Of a DNA stretch of 13,124 nucleotides, positions 6,255 to 13,124 are shown piece after piece; position 1 is the stretch's first letter, and the number at the start of each line of letters is the position of its first letter. Location: the NCBI GenBank assembly GCA_030623035.1, contig JAUXFK010000053.1:1-13124 (forward strand), read 5' to 3'. The position numbers and the translations under genes were made by a program. Under the pieces are notes generated by a model. The model was given only the letters and a program-made list of their open reading frames with translations. It ran no database searches and had not been told where the DNA came from. This stretch comes from Deltaproteobacteria bacterium (lineage in GTDB: Bacteria; Desulfobacterota; UBA8473).

Positions 6255-6608
6255 CTAAAGGCTAAGCGATTTCAAGTGCTTGAGCCAAAGGGCGGGTATA
6301 TTCTGCGGGCTAGTAAAATCTTCACCCTCTGGATGGACATCAGGATTTGAAGATAAACACGCAAGTTTAAAGAAATATTCTACAGTGCAAGCAGGTAAGT
6401 AGCACAATGAAAAATACGCAAACCAAAACTCATAAAAATCCAGCTTTTATCTATACAGCTTTTGCAATTAAATATACAAATTACAATAGTGATTTCAATA
6501 TGTCAAATAGATATTTTAAGGACGAATAAGTTCTCCCTTAAGGATAAAAAATTGCCTCTTTAACAAATACACAAAGGATTTTCGGATTGAAAGGTAAGCT
6601 TTTTGGTA

Positions 6609-7793
6609 TCACAAAGCAGTCGTATCTCTATCATTGATGATCGCAAGAACCCTTCTGTATACATCCTCGAAGCTTTCCCCTGTATTTTGGAAATAATGAA
6701 CACTGCCATCTACTTTCGGCCTGTAGAGCCCTTTTGCCATCTCTAATAACCTCATGTGAACAAAGGTCTCATTACCTGCCATTGGATTAAACTTATTTGG
6801 ATCCACAAAGACATCAAAGTATCGAGGCATAGATGCAATCTCCCAGGGGCTTTTGGGCTCATAGCATGAATTGTATGTAAATTCGAGTCTATTGCGGTGA
6901 TGATTCTGAAGGGAGTTAACCCTTCTGTAGTGGTCTCTGATGTTCTTCCCATGAGCAGGAAGAGACAGGGCAATATTTTCTATTTGTTTGAGTTCATCTA
7001 AGGTTCGCAGATAGGTAACAAGATCGTCCGGATGAGGGGTTATGGGATACAAAAGAACATCCCCGCAGATTAGTATTTTATGCTCTTCCTCCTGTGAACC
7101 AATGATTAGGCATATTGCCCCCGGTGAATGACCCGGAGAATGTTTTACGCTTATATACTGACTCTGGATCCCATCTAATGACAAAAGACCGTCCATTGAA
7201 ATAGGGCAGTCTACCTTCAGTGACATATTGGAAAAATCGAGTACTGCCTTCTTATGGTAATCCTGGGCTGAAGATGCCGGAAGTGGCATCCCCATAGCTT
7301 CATATCTGGGACGCCCTTCAAACACCTTCTTTGAAATCGTCCATGGGTTACAGATCTGATCCGTGTCTAAAACATGGGCAGAAACCCTTGCATTGCTTCT
7401 TTGTACAATTTTATTCCCCAGTAGATAATGATCTGGGTGACCATGGGTGATAATAATCAACTCCAGATCTTCTATAGAATAGCCCGCTGTTTCAAGCCCG
7501 GTAATGAGCTCTGTCTCGCTGAAATCATCAGGCAGGTCTTTAATCTCATCTGGTATTTGCTGATTTCTCCAGTAATAGAATATCTTCTTGGCCAGAGAAG
7601 TAGGGATACCCGTGTCTATGAGAGTCAAGGCCTCATCTTCAATAACATAAAGATGGGTTGGACCAGGGCCTATCATATCAGGACAGAATGTAGTGATCTG
7701 TGTAAGCTTCTTGCCTTTAGAAAGCTCGTACTGTTTGACCCTTCCGCTTCCTACCTCTGAACTTCTTCTGATTATCTCCCCTCTTTTATACAC
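6609..7793 (-). CDS. Metallo-beta-lactamase-fold hydrolase
   Basis: A 394-residue MBL-fold protein, longer than a simple glyoxalase II because of a C-terminal extension of about 100 residues (from 290). The complete dinuclear metal site is visible: H117-G-H119-P-D121-H122, H222 in SPGHSPG, D245 in ICGD, and H281 in PAHG. The reaction is probably hydrolysis of a thioester, ester or phosphoester; the substrate is unknown. The start is GTG at 7793, overlapping the end of the radical SAM gene by 8 bp, with GGAGG 7 nt upstream inside that gene, so translation is probably coupled. Last gene of a four-gene operon; this placement suggests it acts on the product or substrate of the same pathway. No clear terminator follows. 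Confidence 0.88.
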   Translation of the reverse strand: MYKRGEIIRRSSEVGSGRVKQYELSKGKKLTQITTFCPDMIGPGPTHLYVIEDEALTLIDTGIPTSLAKKIFYYWRNQQIPDEIKDLPDDFSETELITGLETAGYSIEDLELIIITHGHPDHYLLGNKIVQRSNARVSAHVLDTDQICNPWTISKKVFEGRPRYEAMGMPLPASSAQDYHKKAVLDFSNMSLKVDCPISMDGLLSLDGIQSQYISVKHSPGHSPGAICLIIGSQEEEHKILICGDVLLYPITPHPDDLVTYLRTLDELKQIENIALSLPAHGKNIRDHYRRVNSLQNHHRNRLEFTYNSCYEPKSPWEIASMPRYFDVFVDPNKFNPMAGNETFVHMRLLEMAKGLYRPKVDGSVHYFQNTGESFEDVYRRVLAIINDRDTTAL

Positions 7794-8883
7794 TCTTTGC
7801 CTCCAGCATTCTGGCTAAGTCTTCGCTGCACTTTATCCGATTATCCCTGAAGACCCTCTTCCATACCTCATGACTTTCCATACATAGGTATACTCGAAGG
7901 TTTGGATCATAATCCTTTAGCCATTCTAACATCTTTGAATACATCTCTACCCGTATAGGCTTGTAATATCTCATCTTCCCATCAAGGCCAGGAACAAACT
8001 CTTCGTATACGATTTTGCTCAATGGAAATCTCTTTTGAATTATGGATTTTAACTCTGGTAAGAACCGGAAACACCCCATACTTATCCATGTTATATTCTT
8101 TGGATTTAACTTTGCAAAAAGTCGATCCAGGGTTCTCTTATATCCTTCCTCCCATCCCTGGTAGTATATCAATGGGTCAAAATGGAAGGCAAGTAAAAAA
8201 CCATTCTCCTGGCATCTTAAGGCCGCATCTATCCTATCGCCTATAGAAGGTGCAAGCAATTCCTCTTTTGTTGCCACCTCCTGTGTGTTTAAAGACCATG
8301 CAATTATCGTATTGCCGTTATGTTGCAGATCAAGAAGGTTATCTACATTATCCGTCTTTGTCTTCAGCTCCAACACTGCGTTCTTTTTTCCTGCAAAATA
8401 CGGCACGATTAAATCTGAAAAAGAGATAAGATGATCCAGGGTTAGGCTGTCGGTAAATTCCCCTGTACCGATACGAAAGAAAGTTTCGGGTTTTTTGTTT
8501 AACTTGTCTTCCAGTTCCATAAACATCTTATCCGTATTGGCATAGACGATCAATACCGGATTATTAATATAAGCCTGAAGGATACAATAGGAACATTCCA
8601 TATTACAATTGGTAGCAAAGTTCAGTATTTGATAACCACAGCATATATACTCCTTTGTGCCAGGACAGGGTTTTATAAACCTTCCACGATTTTCTGTGAG
8701 TAAAAGAATCCTCTTGCCCTCTCGAAAGGAGTTTTCCTTCTTTTTAATCTCTTCTATGACCATGATTGGATTATCAACATACTCAACCGGGACACCCAAA
8801 AGCTTATCCATAATATTATGGGTAAGCCTTGAGTCTTTGACCCTGTTATCGATGATGATCCTTTTCGGAAAATATGCGGCCAT
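7786..8883 (-). CDS. Spore photoproduct lyase-like radical SAM protein
   Basis: A 365-residue radical SAM enzyme. C93-x3-C97-x2-C100 within ATNCNMECSYCILQAYINNP matches the CxxxCxxCYLQ cluster motif of spore photoproduct lyase (SPL). Other SPL-family blocks follow: FRIGTGEFTDSL (136-147), LELKTKTDN (171-179), AWSLNTQEV (195-203) and FHFDPLIYYQGWEEGY (233-248). Where true SPL has its hydrogen-donor cysteine (C141 in Bacillus subtilis, from memory) this protein reads GTGE, with no cysteine, so thymine-dimer repair by the SPL mechanism is doubtful. This resembles the broader SPL-like family of non-sporulating bacteria, of unknown reaction. The ATG starts 5 nt after the ParB-like stop, with GAAGG 9 nt upstream. 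Nothing else in the window suggests sporulation. Confidence 0.88.
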   Translation of the reverse strand: MAAYFPKRIIIDNRVKDSRLTHNIMDKLLGVPVEYVDNPIMVIEEIKKKENSFREGKRILLLTENRGRFIKPCPGTKEYICCGYQILNFATNCNMECSYCILQAYINNPVLIVYANTDKMFMELEDKLNKKPETFFRIGTGEFTDSLTLDHLISFSDLIVPYFAGKKNAVLELKTKTDNVDNLLDLQHNGNTIIAWSLNTQEVATKEELLAPSIGDRIDAALRCQENGFLLAFHFDPLIYYQGWEEGYKRTLDRLFAKLNPKNITWISMGCFRFLPELKSIIQKRFPLSKIVYEEFVPGLDGKMRYYKPIRVEMYSKMLEWLKDYDPNLRVYLCMESHEVWKRVFRDNRIKCSEDLARMLEAKSV

Positions 8884-8888
8884 ATCTT

Positions 8889-9857
8889 CTAGCCTTCAAT
8901 TAGCTTTCTCATTTTTTTACTGTCTTTAATAGAATCTATCTTTTTTAAATTATCTTTCAGCTCATCAATGGAACCGAAATGGAATTGAACACTGTATCTG
9001 TCCCCTTCAAAAAAAGGCGGATGGTTTAGTTTTATACTATCTCCCAGCTTTAGTTCCCTTCTCATCTTAATAAATTCTTCCTCTGCCTTGACTATATTCG
9101 GATACCGTAACCTTCTGAAAAAACGGCGAACCCTTTCCCCCTTTTGAGGGATGTTGAGGTCTTTGCTGTCTAATATATCATTCAACTCCTTTGAGTCGAA
9201 GATACTCAATGCAGAACATCCATCTCTCTTCATGATATCATAGATATTCTCAATCACTTCAGTTTGTTTATTCTTACTCAACCTCAAATTGGATAGAACT
9301 TCGTAGACCAATGCCCTGTCTTTCTTCGAAAAATTCATAAGCTTGAAGGCTGCCCCTTCATCTAAGATCCCAAATATAATGGCATCTCTAATCTTTTCAT
9401 CCAGTTTAAGCAAAGATACTGTTCTATTCAATACGTACTGGTGAGGGTTCAGACCAAGCAGGGGTAAAAAGGACTTCACTATCGTTGGATCAGTATAGTA
9501 GTTTTGTAACTTACTGATGATTATAGACTTCTCAATAATGTTTAAAACCCTGTGGGATAGATTATCGTAAAGGTTTACTAAAAAAGCATCCCTGTCTTCA
9601 ATGTGGTCGTTTAAAATAGCGCTGCTAAGCTCCTTTATACCTATATCCCGGCAGATGAGAAGTCTCTTATAACCACATACAATGCGGTACCTATTATCTG
9701 AGACCTCCTTTACCAAAGGAGGATTGATTATCCCTATCTTTTCAATCGCTTCCCTTAGTAAAGATAAGGAGAAACCATAGCTAAAAATAAATGTAGTGTC
9801 ATCCAGATCAATGGATCGTAGATCTAACCGTCTGTATTCTATTTTCATATTTTTCAT
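8889..9857 (-). CDS. ParB/Spo0J-type N-terminal domain protein
   Basis: A 322-residue protein with a ParB-like N-terminal domain: LLREAIEKIGIINPPLV (33-49), RYRIVCGYKRLLICRDIG (56-73) in place of the GERRxRA box, and YDNLSHRVLNIIEK (97-110), matching the ENxxRxxLNxIE segment. A helical region follows; the C-terminal 100 residues are charged and unrecognised. Chromosomal ParB works with ParA, but no parA or parS is visible here, and the neighbours are enzymes. It is probably a ParB-domain nucleotide-binding or DNA-binding partner of the SPL-like protein. The ATG at 9857 has GAGG 4 nt upstream and overlaps the glycosyltransferase gene by 50 bp; an alternative ATG at 9848 would reduce this slightly. 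Box II retains G and R but not the full GERR. Confidence 0.8.
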   Translation of the reverse strand: MKNMKIEYRRLDLRSIDLDDTTFIFSYGFSLSLLREAIEKIGIINPPLVKEVSDNRYRIVCGYKRLLICRDIGIKELSSAILNDHIEDRDAFLVNLYDNLSHRVLNIIEKSIIISKLQNYYTDPTIVKSFLPLLGLNPHQYVLNRTVSLLKLDEKIRDAIIFGILDEGAAFKLMNFSKKDRALVYEVLSNLRLSKNKQTEVIENIYDIMKRDGCSALSIFDSKELNDILDSKDLNIPQKGERVRRFFRRLRYPNIVKAEEEFIKMRRELKLGDSIKLNHPPFFEGDRYSVQFHFGSIDELKDNLKKIDSIKDSKKMRKLIEG

Positions 9858-10665
9858 GTAACCTCAGATATCTCTCTGCTTCTTGGATCTTTCCCCTTTT
9901 TAGACACCCATTTCCGAATATCTCGCATTTTCTCTTCAACTCTTCTAAAGATGCCACATACTGCTCTTTAGATAGTATGCCACTTTCTATTATCTTAACC
10001 AAAGCCTTAATTCGGAATCGATCAAGGCCCGTAAACTCTTTTGATAGTTGATCCTGATGGCCTCCTCTCTTTATTACAAGAGGCTTTTCTATCAAGTAGA
10101 TCGGATACCTTGCTGCAATTCTAAGCCACATCTCATAATCTTCGCATACAGGAAAACTCTCGTCAAAGAAACCCAACCTATTAAAAAACAACTCCCTTTT
10201 TATCATAACAGAAGAAGGGCTAATAATGCAAAGAGGCAGTACCCTCTCGTATATCATCCCACTGCACTTTTTATGCTTTTTCATGGGATTAACCCTTATT
10301 CCCCTTCTTATCCATATCTCTTCTGTATGACAGATCAATGCATGGGGGTTGAGCATGAAGAATTCTAACTGAAAAGAAAGTTTTTTCTCCAACCACTTAT
10401 CATCAGAATCGAGAAACGCAATATATTCACCGGAAGAAAACCTTATACCCTTATTCCTGGCGCAACTCACTCCCTGTCTTTCCTGATAGATATAGATGAG
10501 TCTTTCAGAGTACCTCCCTATCATATCTCTTGTATCATCTGAAGAGCCGTCATCAACAACTATGAGTTCAAAATCTTTAAAATCCTGAGAAAAAACCGAT
10601 TCAACCGCTTCCTCTAAAAATCCTGACCGGTTATATGTAGGAATTATAACGCTAACTTTCGGCAT
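9808..10665 (-). CDS. Family 2 glycosyltransferase
   Basis: A 285-residue GT-A fold glycosyltransferase, inverting, using a nucleotide-sugar donor at the cytoplasmic face. It starts with the hallmark KVSVIIPTYNRSGFLEEAVES, has VVDDGSSDDT (36-45), ARNKG (69-73), the metal/UDP-binding DSDD (86-89), and the acceptor-side CEDYEMWLR (174-182). No membrane segment is present. Acceptor and sugar cannot be told. The start ATG at 10665 fits the family N-terminus exactly, though no Shine-Dalgarno sequence is seen. First gene of the operon with the ParB-like, radical SAM and MBL genes; the 50-bp overlap with the next gene implies cotranscription, although the function fits cell-surface glycan work better. 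The 88-bp repeat copy B ends against its 5' side. Confidence 0.9.
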   Translation of the reverse strand: MPKVSVIIPTYNRSGFLEEAVESVFSQDFKDFELIVVDDGSSDDTRDMIGRYSERLIYIYQERQGVSCARNKGIRFSSGEYIAFLDSDDKWLEKKLSFQLEFFMLNPHALICHTEEIWIRRGIRVNPMKKHKKCSGMIYERVLPLCIISPSSVMIKRELFFNRLGFFDESFPVCEDYEMWLRIAARYPIYLIEKPLVIKRGGHQDQLSKEFTGLDRFRIKALVKIIESGILSKEQYVASLEELKRKCEIFGNGCLKRGKIQEAERYLRLHEKYENRIQTVRSTIH

Positions 10666-10673
10666 AGAAATAT

Positions 10674-10760
10674 TTATTCGTCTATCCTGATAAATTTCCT
10701 TTTACGCTAACTGCTACAGTCTTTTTGACCCACCTATGACTCGCTCCAGGCATTTTCTAA
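10674..10760. repeat. 88-bp dispersed repeat, copy B
   Basis: The partner of 5821-5908. Its left end lies only 8 bp upstream of the glycosyltransferase start codon, so the repeat forms the immediate upstream region of that gene. As at copy A, an IS66-type MITE lies a short way beyond it (72 bp here, 27 bp there). Confidence 0.8.
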
Positions 10761-10824
10761 GAATTTAAGGAGGACCAATGAGTTGTTGTTAAATTTTTAT
10801 TTTACCACAGAACTATCTATATTA

Positions 10825-11115
10825 CAAAAATCGTAACAGTTTAGCTTTTTGAAATTTTAGTTGCGAAGGCGGTGGTCAAATTTTAACCCGTGCAACTGTT
10901 TGAACATCTTAGTGAGCGTTAAGAAAGAACAGGGGAAAAGCCTTGTTGTTCTAGGATGTTAATCGTTCCAAAGCTTATCGGCTGAATTTAATAGCTGGAT
11001 GCTGTTCTTTCTTTATGCTCTCTTAGATGCGAGTTCTGCACGGTTTAAAATTTGATTGCCGTTGAAGCTTGGCTAGTGCTTCCTGTTTCATAAGGCTAAA
11101 ATAATACCAAAAATC
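10825..11115. mobile_element. IS66-type MITE, copy 3 (275 bp plus 8-bp target duplication)
   Basis: Ends GTAACAGTTTAGCTTTTTGA (from 10833) and, inverted, GTATTATTTTAGCCTTATGA (from 11107) match at about 17 of 22 positions. A perfect 8-bp direct repeat CAAAAATC flanks the element (10825-10832 and 11108-11115), and this resembles the CAAACATC target of copy 2. The interior differs from copies 1 and 2 and carries a long imperfect palindrome. No transposase is encoded, so it is non-autonomous. Confidence 0.82.
10877..11054. repeat. 178-bp imperfect palindrome inside MITE copy 3
   Basis: The left arm (10877-10932) starts CAAATTTTAACCCGTGCA and ends AAGAAAGAACAG. The right arm (11002-11054) is its inverse, CTGTTCTTTCTT to TGCACGGTTTAAAATTTG. 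Pairing covers about 50 bp with scattered mismatches around a 69-nt loop, so transcripts of either strand could fold into a long hairpin. Confidence 0.8.
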
Positions 11116-11314
11116 AATATTATAGGCTTGATTTTGTCTATCTTTTATAATAATGATAAAATTTATATATACTGATACCTTTGAAAAATACTCAATTTTT
11201 CAAGGATATCTGGATTAAATCAACTGCCTCTATTTGCACTGTCTTTACTTACACCCACCAACCAACCAAGGCGCCTGGCCTTCAGTTTATATAGCTGGGT
11301 TTAAAGAACCAAAT

Positions 11315-12001
11315 ATGATAATATCTCATAAGCGCAAGTTCATCTTTTTAAAGACCAACAAGACTGCAGGGACAAGTATAGAGATCGCTCTATCAGAATT
11401 CTGCGGAGAAAAAGACATTATTACTCCAATCTTTCCTAAAGATGAACAAGTCCGGAAAAGTCTTGGTTTTCGAGGATCTCAAAACTATAAAATCCCTTTC
11501 CCCCAATACCTCCTATCGGATTGGATAAGTTTCTTTATCAAAGGCAAGAGAAAACAGCTCTATGACCATATTTGCGCAAGTAAAGTGAAGGGTCTTATCG
11601 GCGAGGAAGTCTGGAATAGATACTACAAATTTTGCTTTGAGAGAAATCCGTGGGATCGTGTGATTTCTTTATATTACTTTCAAACCAGGGAACCACGTCC
11701 ATCAATCTCTGAATTTATCGAGTCTGGAAAAGTATCTATTTTGAAGCAGAGAGGCTTTCTGCTTTATACAATAGATGGGGAATTAGCAGTAGACAAGGTT
11801 TACTTATATGAAAATCTATATAATGAAATAGAAAAAATAAGCAAACGCTTTGGTTTCCCACATCGACCCAATCTTCCTAATGCAAAAGGGAACTATCGAA
11901 TCGACAAAAGGCATTACAGAGAAATTCTCAGCCATGAAGAAAGGCTAAAGATTACCAAGATGTTTGCGCAAGAGATTAACCTCTTTGGATATGAATATTG
12001 A
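11315..12001 (+). CDS. Sulfotransferase-family protein (PAPS-dependent type)
   Basis: A 228-residue protein of the carbohydrate sulfotransferase (Sulfotransfer_2-like) family, which moves sulfate from PAPS to a sugar. The N-terminus MIISHKRKFIFLKTNKTAGT carries the 5'-phosphosulfate loop (K13-T-N-K16-T-A-G-T), and FCFERNPWDRVISLYY (107-122) carries the 3'-phosphate site (R110, S118). H85 lies in DHICASK, at a position often conserved. The ATG at 11315 is preferred to a TTG 81 nt upstream because the family begins just here; the ribosome binding site (AAAGAA) is weak either way. No signal peptide or membrane anchor, so it is cytoplasmic. It is divergent from the glycosyltransferase and stands alone; a shared role in surface polysaccharide is possible. 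The acceptor is unknown. Confidence 0.85.
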   Translation: MIISHKRKFIFLKTNKTAGTSIEIALSEFCGEKDIITPIFPKDEQVRKSLGFRGSQNYKIPFPQYLLSDWISFFIKGKRKQLYDHICASKVKGLIGEEVWNRYYKFCFERNPWDRVISLYYFQTREPRPSISEFIESGKVSILKQRGFLLYTIDGELAVDKVYLYENLYNEIEKISKRFGFPHRPNLPNAKGNYRIDKRHYREILSHEERLKITKMFAQEINLFGYEY

Positions 12002-12122
12002 GGTCTTAAGATAAAGGGCTGTTGTCCAGGATAGCAGGATAGGGGGGCGTCCTTTTGTAATTCAGTAATTATTCTATCATTTGAATAGCCTTTTCCTTAA
12101 CAATGCCCTCACCTCTCCTTAC

Positions 12123-12190
12123 AATTTATCCCGAGGAACGAGGGAGCATAGGCTATCCCCGCCTGGCTCATCATCCCTCGGGACAAGTTT
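12123..12190. repeat. Inverted REP-like repeat pair
   Basis: AATTTATCCCGAGGAACGAG (from 12123) pairs with the inverse of 12166-12190 (AACTTGTCCCGAGGGATGA on the minus strand). It is a variant of the GTTTATCC(T/C)GA dispersed family found at 265, 5828, 6026, 6250 and 10680. Confidence 0.6.
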
Positions 12191-12258
12191 AACCGCTTCG
12201 CCATCTAAGCCCCTTCCATGCCTAGCTCTCGCACCGTCCAATAACAAAAAGAGAAAAA

Positions 12259-12303
12259 GGGGTCAGCCCAGGAAAATAGAAATTAGCTTCTTTACCTGAC
12301 CCC
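12259..12303. repeat. GGGGTCAG...CTGACCCC palindrome
   Basis: GGGGTCAG (12259-12266) and CTGACCCC (12296-12303) are perfect inverses separated by 29 nt. This sequence resembles the REP palindromes that flank RAYT (REP-associated tyrosine transposase) genes in many proteobacteria; that likeness is from memory. No RAYT gene is in the window. Confidence 0.65.
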
Positions 12304-12385
12304 GTTGCTTTTGCGTAATTTCCCCCTTTCTCCTCTTTTTTTCTTGACAAGGACAATATAGGATGTTTACTATTTCAGTCCTCTT

Positions 12386-12610
12386 TCACTCCTTACAACT
12401 CATCGATAATACCCGACCACCCCGCCCACAACTCACACACCGATATTCAATATACCCCATCTGCCTCGGATTCCCACAACTCAACATCTTCTCTACTAAA
12501 TCATTATAATACTCCTTGTCATATAAGTGATGCTCTTCTTTGAAACCATCCCGGTGATCCGCAAATATCTGCTTATATACACTCCAATCTTGCCTGTCTT
12601 CTAATTCCAT
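12386..12610 (-). pseudogene. Truncated IS91-type transposase, zinc-binding N-terminus
   Basis: A 74-codon remnant matching the start of IS91-family transposases, which carry a zinc-binding domain before the Y2 rolling-circle nuclease. Visible: VYKQIFADHRDGFKEE, then VEKMLSCGNP with C45, GYIEYRCVSCG with C58 and C61, and MSCKE with C72. The frame stops just where the family continues with a CPxC pair; the nuclease domain is absent. Reading on past the stop gives a YCPCQEKKR string that could be a damaged continuation, but this is uncertain. No good ribosome binding site. The neighbouring REP-like hairpins suggest a decayed mobile-element zone. Confidence 0.75.
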
Positions 12611-12923
12611 CCCTAATTATCATAACCGACACCTTATCTTATTGCAATCATTAACTATATTGCTCAGCACTGCCCGCAAACACCTATAATAAAAATGAAA
12701 ATTCCTATACTATCAAGTTATCAGCTAAGAGAAACTGATCTATTTAGAATTGCAACAATGGCATTAATGGTTAATTATGGTTAATAATAGTAAACTTATT
12801 ATTGTATTAGACATTATGATAAAAATATTGACAAATAAATACCAATATGCTTAATAGACGACACTACTTAGGTATTTTGGGTTATATGTGTTTATGGTTC
12901 AGAATTTAAAAGGAATTAGTCCA
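12611..12923. promoter_or_regulatory. Upstream region of the exported-protein gene
   Basis: An A/T-rich gap with no gene. TTGACA (12828-12833) and TTAATA (12851-12856) with a 17-bp spacer form a plausible promoter 68 nt before the next start codon. Just upstream are two direct ATGGTTAAT repeats with a 10-bp period (12767-12786) and the inverse AATAA...TTATT, possible regulator-binding sites on one face of the helix. Confidence 0.45.
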
Positions 12924-13124
12924 ATGGCAATCATGCGTTATTTTCTGGTAGCTTTCTTTGCTCTCAACTATTTTTTATGTTTCAACAAAGCAGCTCAAGG
13001 GGCGCCCAACAACGTTGAGGAAATTCAAGTAGTTGAACAAGAAAGCCCCCCCCCTTCATCAAAATCCTTTTTACTTGCAGATAATTTTCAACAGAACAAT
13101 AAAATTCCGCATAACCAGAAACAA
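12924..13124 (+). CDS. Exported protein of unknown function, 5' part
   Basis: The frame is open for 67 codons to the window edge. The start MAIMRYFLVAFFALNYFLCF gives a short positive N-region and a hydrophobic core. AAQGA-P after it (residues 23-28) looks like a signal peptidase I site, so the protein is probably secreted or periplasmic. After the signal the sequence is polar, rich in Q, N and E (EEIQVVEQESPPPSS), as in a linker before a folded domain. AAGGA lies 9 nt before the ATG; a second ATG at 12933 is possible. A run of nine C (13046-13054) falls inside codons 41-44. Not recognised; the decisive part lies beyond the window. Confidence 0.7.
   Translation, partial: MAIMRYFLVAFFALNYFLCFNKAAQGAPNNVEEIQVVEQESPPPSSKSFLLADNFQQNNKIPHNQKQ

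Larger units (their letters stand above)
5764..6608. other. 845-bp gene-free repeat region
   Basis: No credible gene. The open frame at 5979-6161 lies across a MITE end and a REP-like repeat and has no ribosome binding site. From left to right the region holds the 88-bp repeat (5821-5908), an IS66-type MITE (5936-5994), and a pair of inverted REP-like motifs (6021-6047 and 6229-6254). The A/T-rich stretch after 6257 shows nothing recognised. It separates the cyclic-nucleotide array from the end of the radical SAM operon. Confidence 0.7.
10666..11314. other. 649-bp gene-free region of repeats
   Basis: No gene found. It contains the 88-bp repeat copy B (10674-10760), the third MITE (10833-11107) with its internal long palindrome, and an A/T-rich leader before the sulfotransferase gene. 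The two flanking genes are divergent, so promoters for both must lie here or inside the repeats; none matches consensus well enough to call. Confidence 0.7.
12002..12385. other. 384-bp gene-free region with REP-like hairpins
   Basis: No gene is supported. It holds the inverted REP-like pair at 12123-12190, the GGGGTCAG hairpin at 12259-12303, and a short tandem CAGGATAG near 12030. It separates the sulfotransferase gene from the transposase remnant. Confidence 0.7.

Noticed and set aside
11128..11151. TTGATT...TATAAT as a promoter for the sulfotransferase gene
   Set aside because: The spacer is only 12 bp, too short for a sigma-70 promoter.
12081..12299. 72-codon plus-strand open frame
   Set aside because: It lies across two REP-like palindromes and has low-complexity composition with no family match.

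Overview
The window looks like a chromosomal stretch of an AT-rich anaerobic bacterium, most likely a deltaproteobacterium (Desulfobacterota). The clues are a paired ATP-dependent activase/ferredoxin module of the benzoyl-CoA reductase or 2-hydroxyacyl-CoA dehydratase type, a PilZ domain of the kind expanded in deltaproteobacteria, and gene-sparse DNA full of small palindromic repeats. The lineage is inference; there is no rRNA or marker gene to settle it.

Layout. 1-553: no convincing gene, one very strong hairpin (62-127). 554-2613 (minus strand): two BcrA/BcrD-type activases followed by a small two-cluster ferredoxin; a TetR/AcrR regulator (2823-3473) lies just upstream. No catalytic reductase or dehydratase subunit is present. 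3630-4025: tRNA-Ala(GGC) on minus and tRNA-Leu(CAA) on plus, fired from back-to-back consensus promoters, each with a terminator. 4101-5763 (minus): a tandem array of three cyclic-nucleotide-binding proteins, only one of which also carries a PilZ (c-di-GMP) domain. 5764-6608: 845 bp of repeat DNA. 6609-10665 (minus): a tightly coupled four-gene operon, GT2 glycosyltransferase > ParB-like protein > spore-photoproduct-lyase-like radical SAM protein > metallo-beta-lactamase-fold hydrolase. 10666-11314: repeat DNA including a 275-bp transposon-like element. 11315-12001 (plus): a sulfotransferase-family gene. 12002-12923: REP-like hairpins and a truncated IS91-type transposase. 12924-end: 5' part of an exported protein gene with a run of nine C.

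The most notable non-gene structure is a family of three small non-coding elements (59, 111 and 275 bp). Each starts with GTAA-type terminal inverted repeats and is flanked by an 8-bp direct repeat. This matches IS66-family signatures, so they are read here as IS66-type MITEs. One landed at the very end of the BcrA-like gene and now supplies its last three codons and stop. A separate dispersed motif (GTTTATCCTGA-type) and an 88-bp repeat pair fill other intergenic DNA.

The best candidate for an undescribed system is the ParB-like / SPL-like radical SAM / MBL-fold operon. Its genes overlap or nearly touch, and its radical SAM enzyme lacks the hydrogen-donor cysteine of true spore photoproduct lyase.
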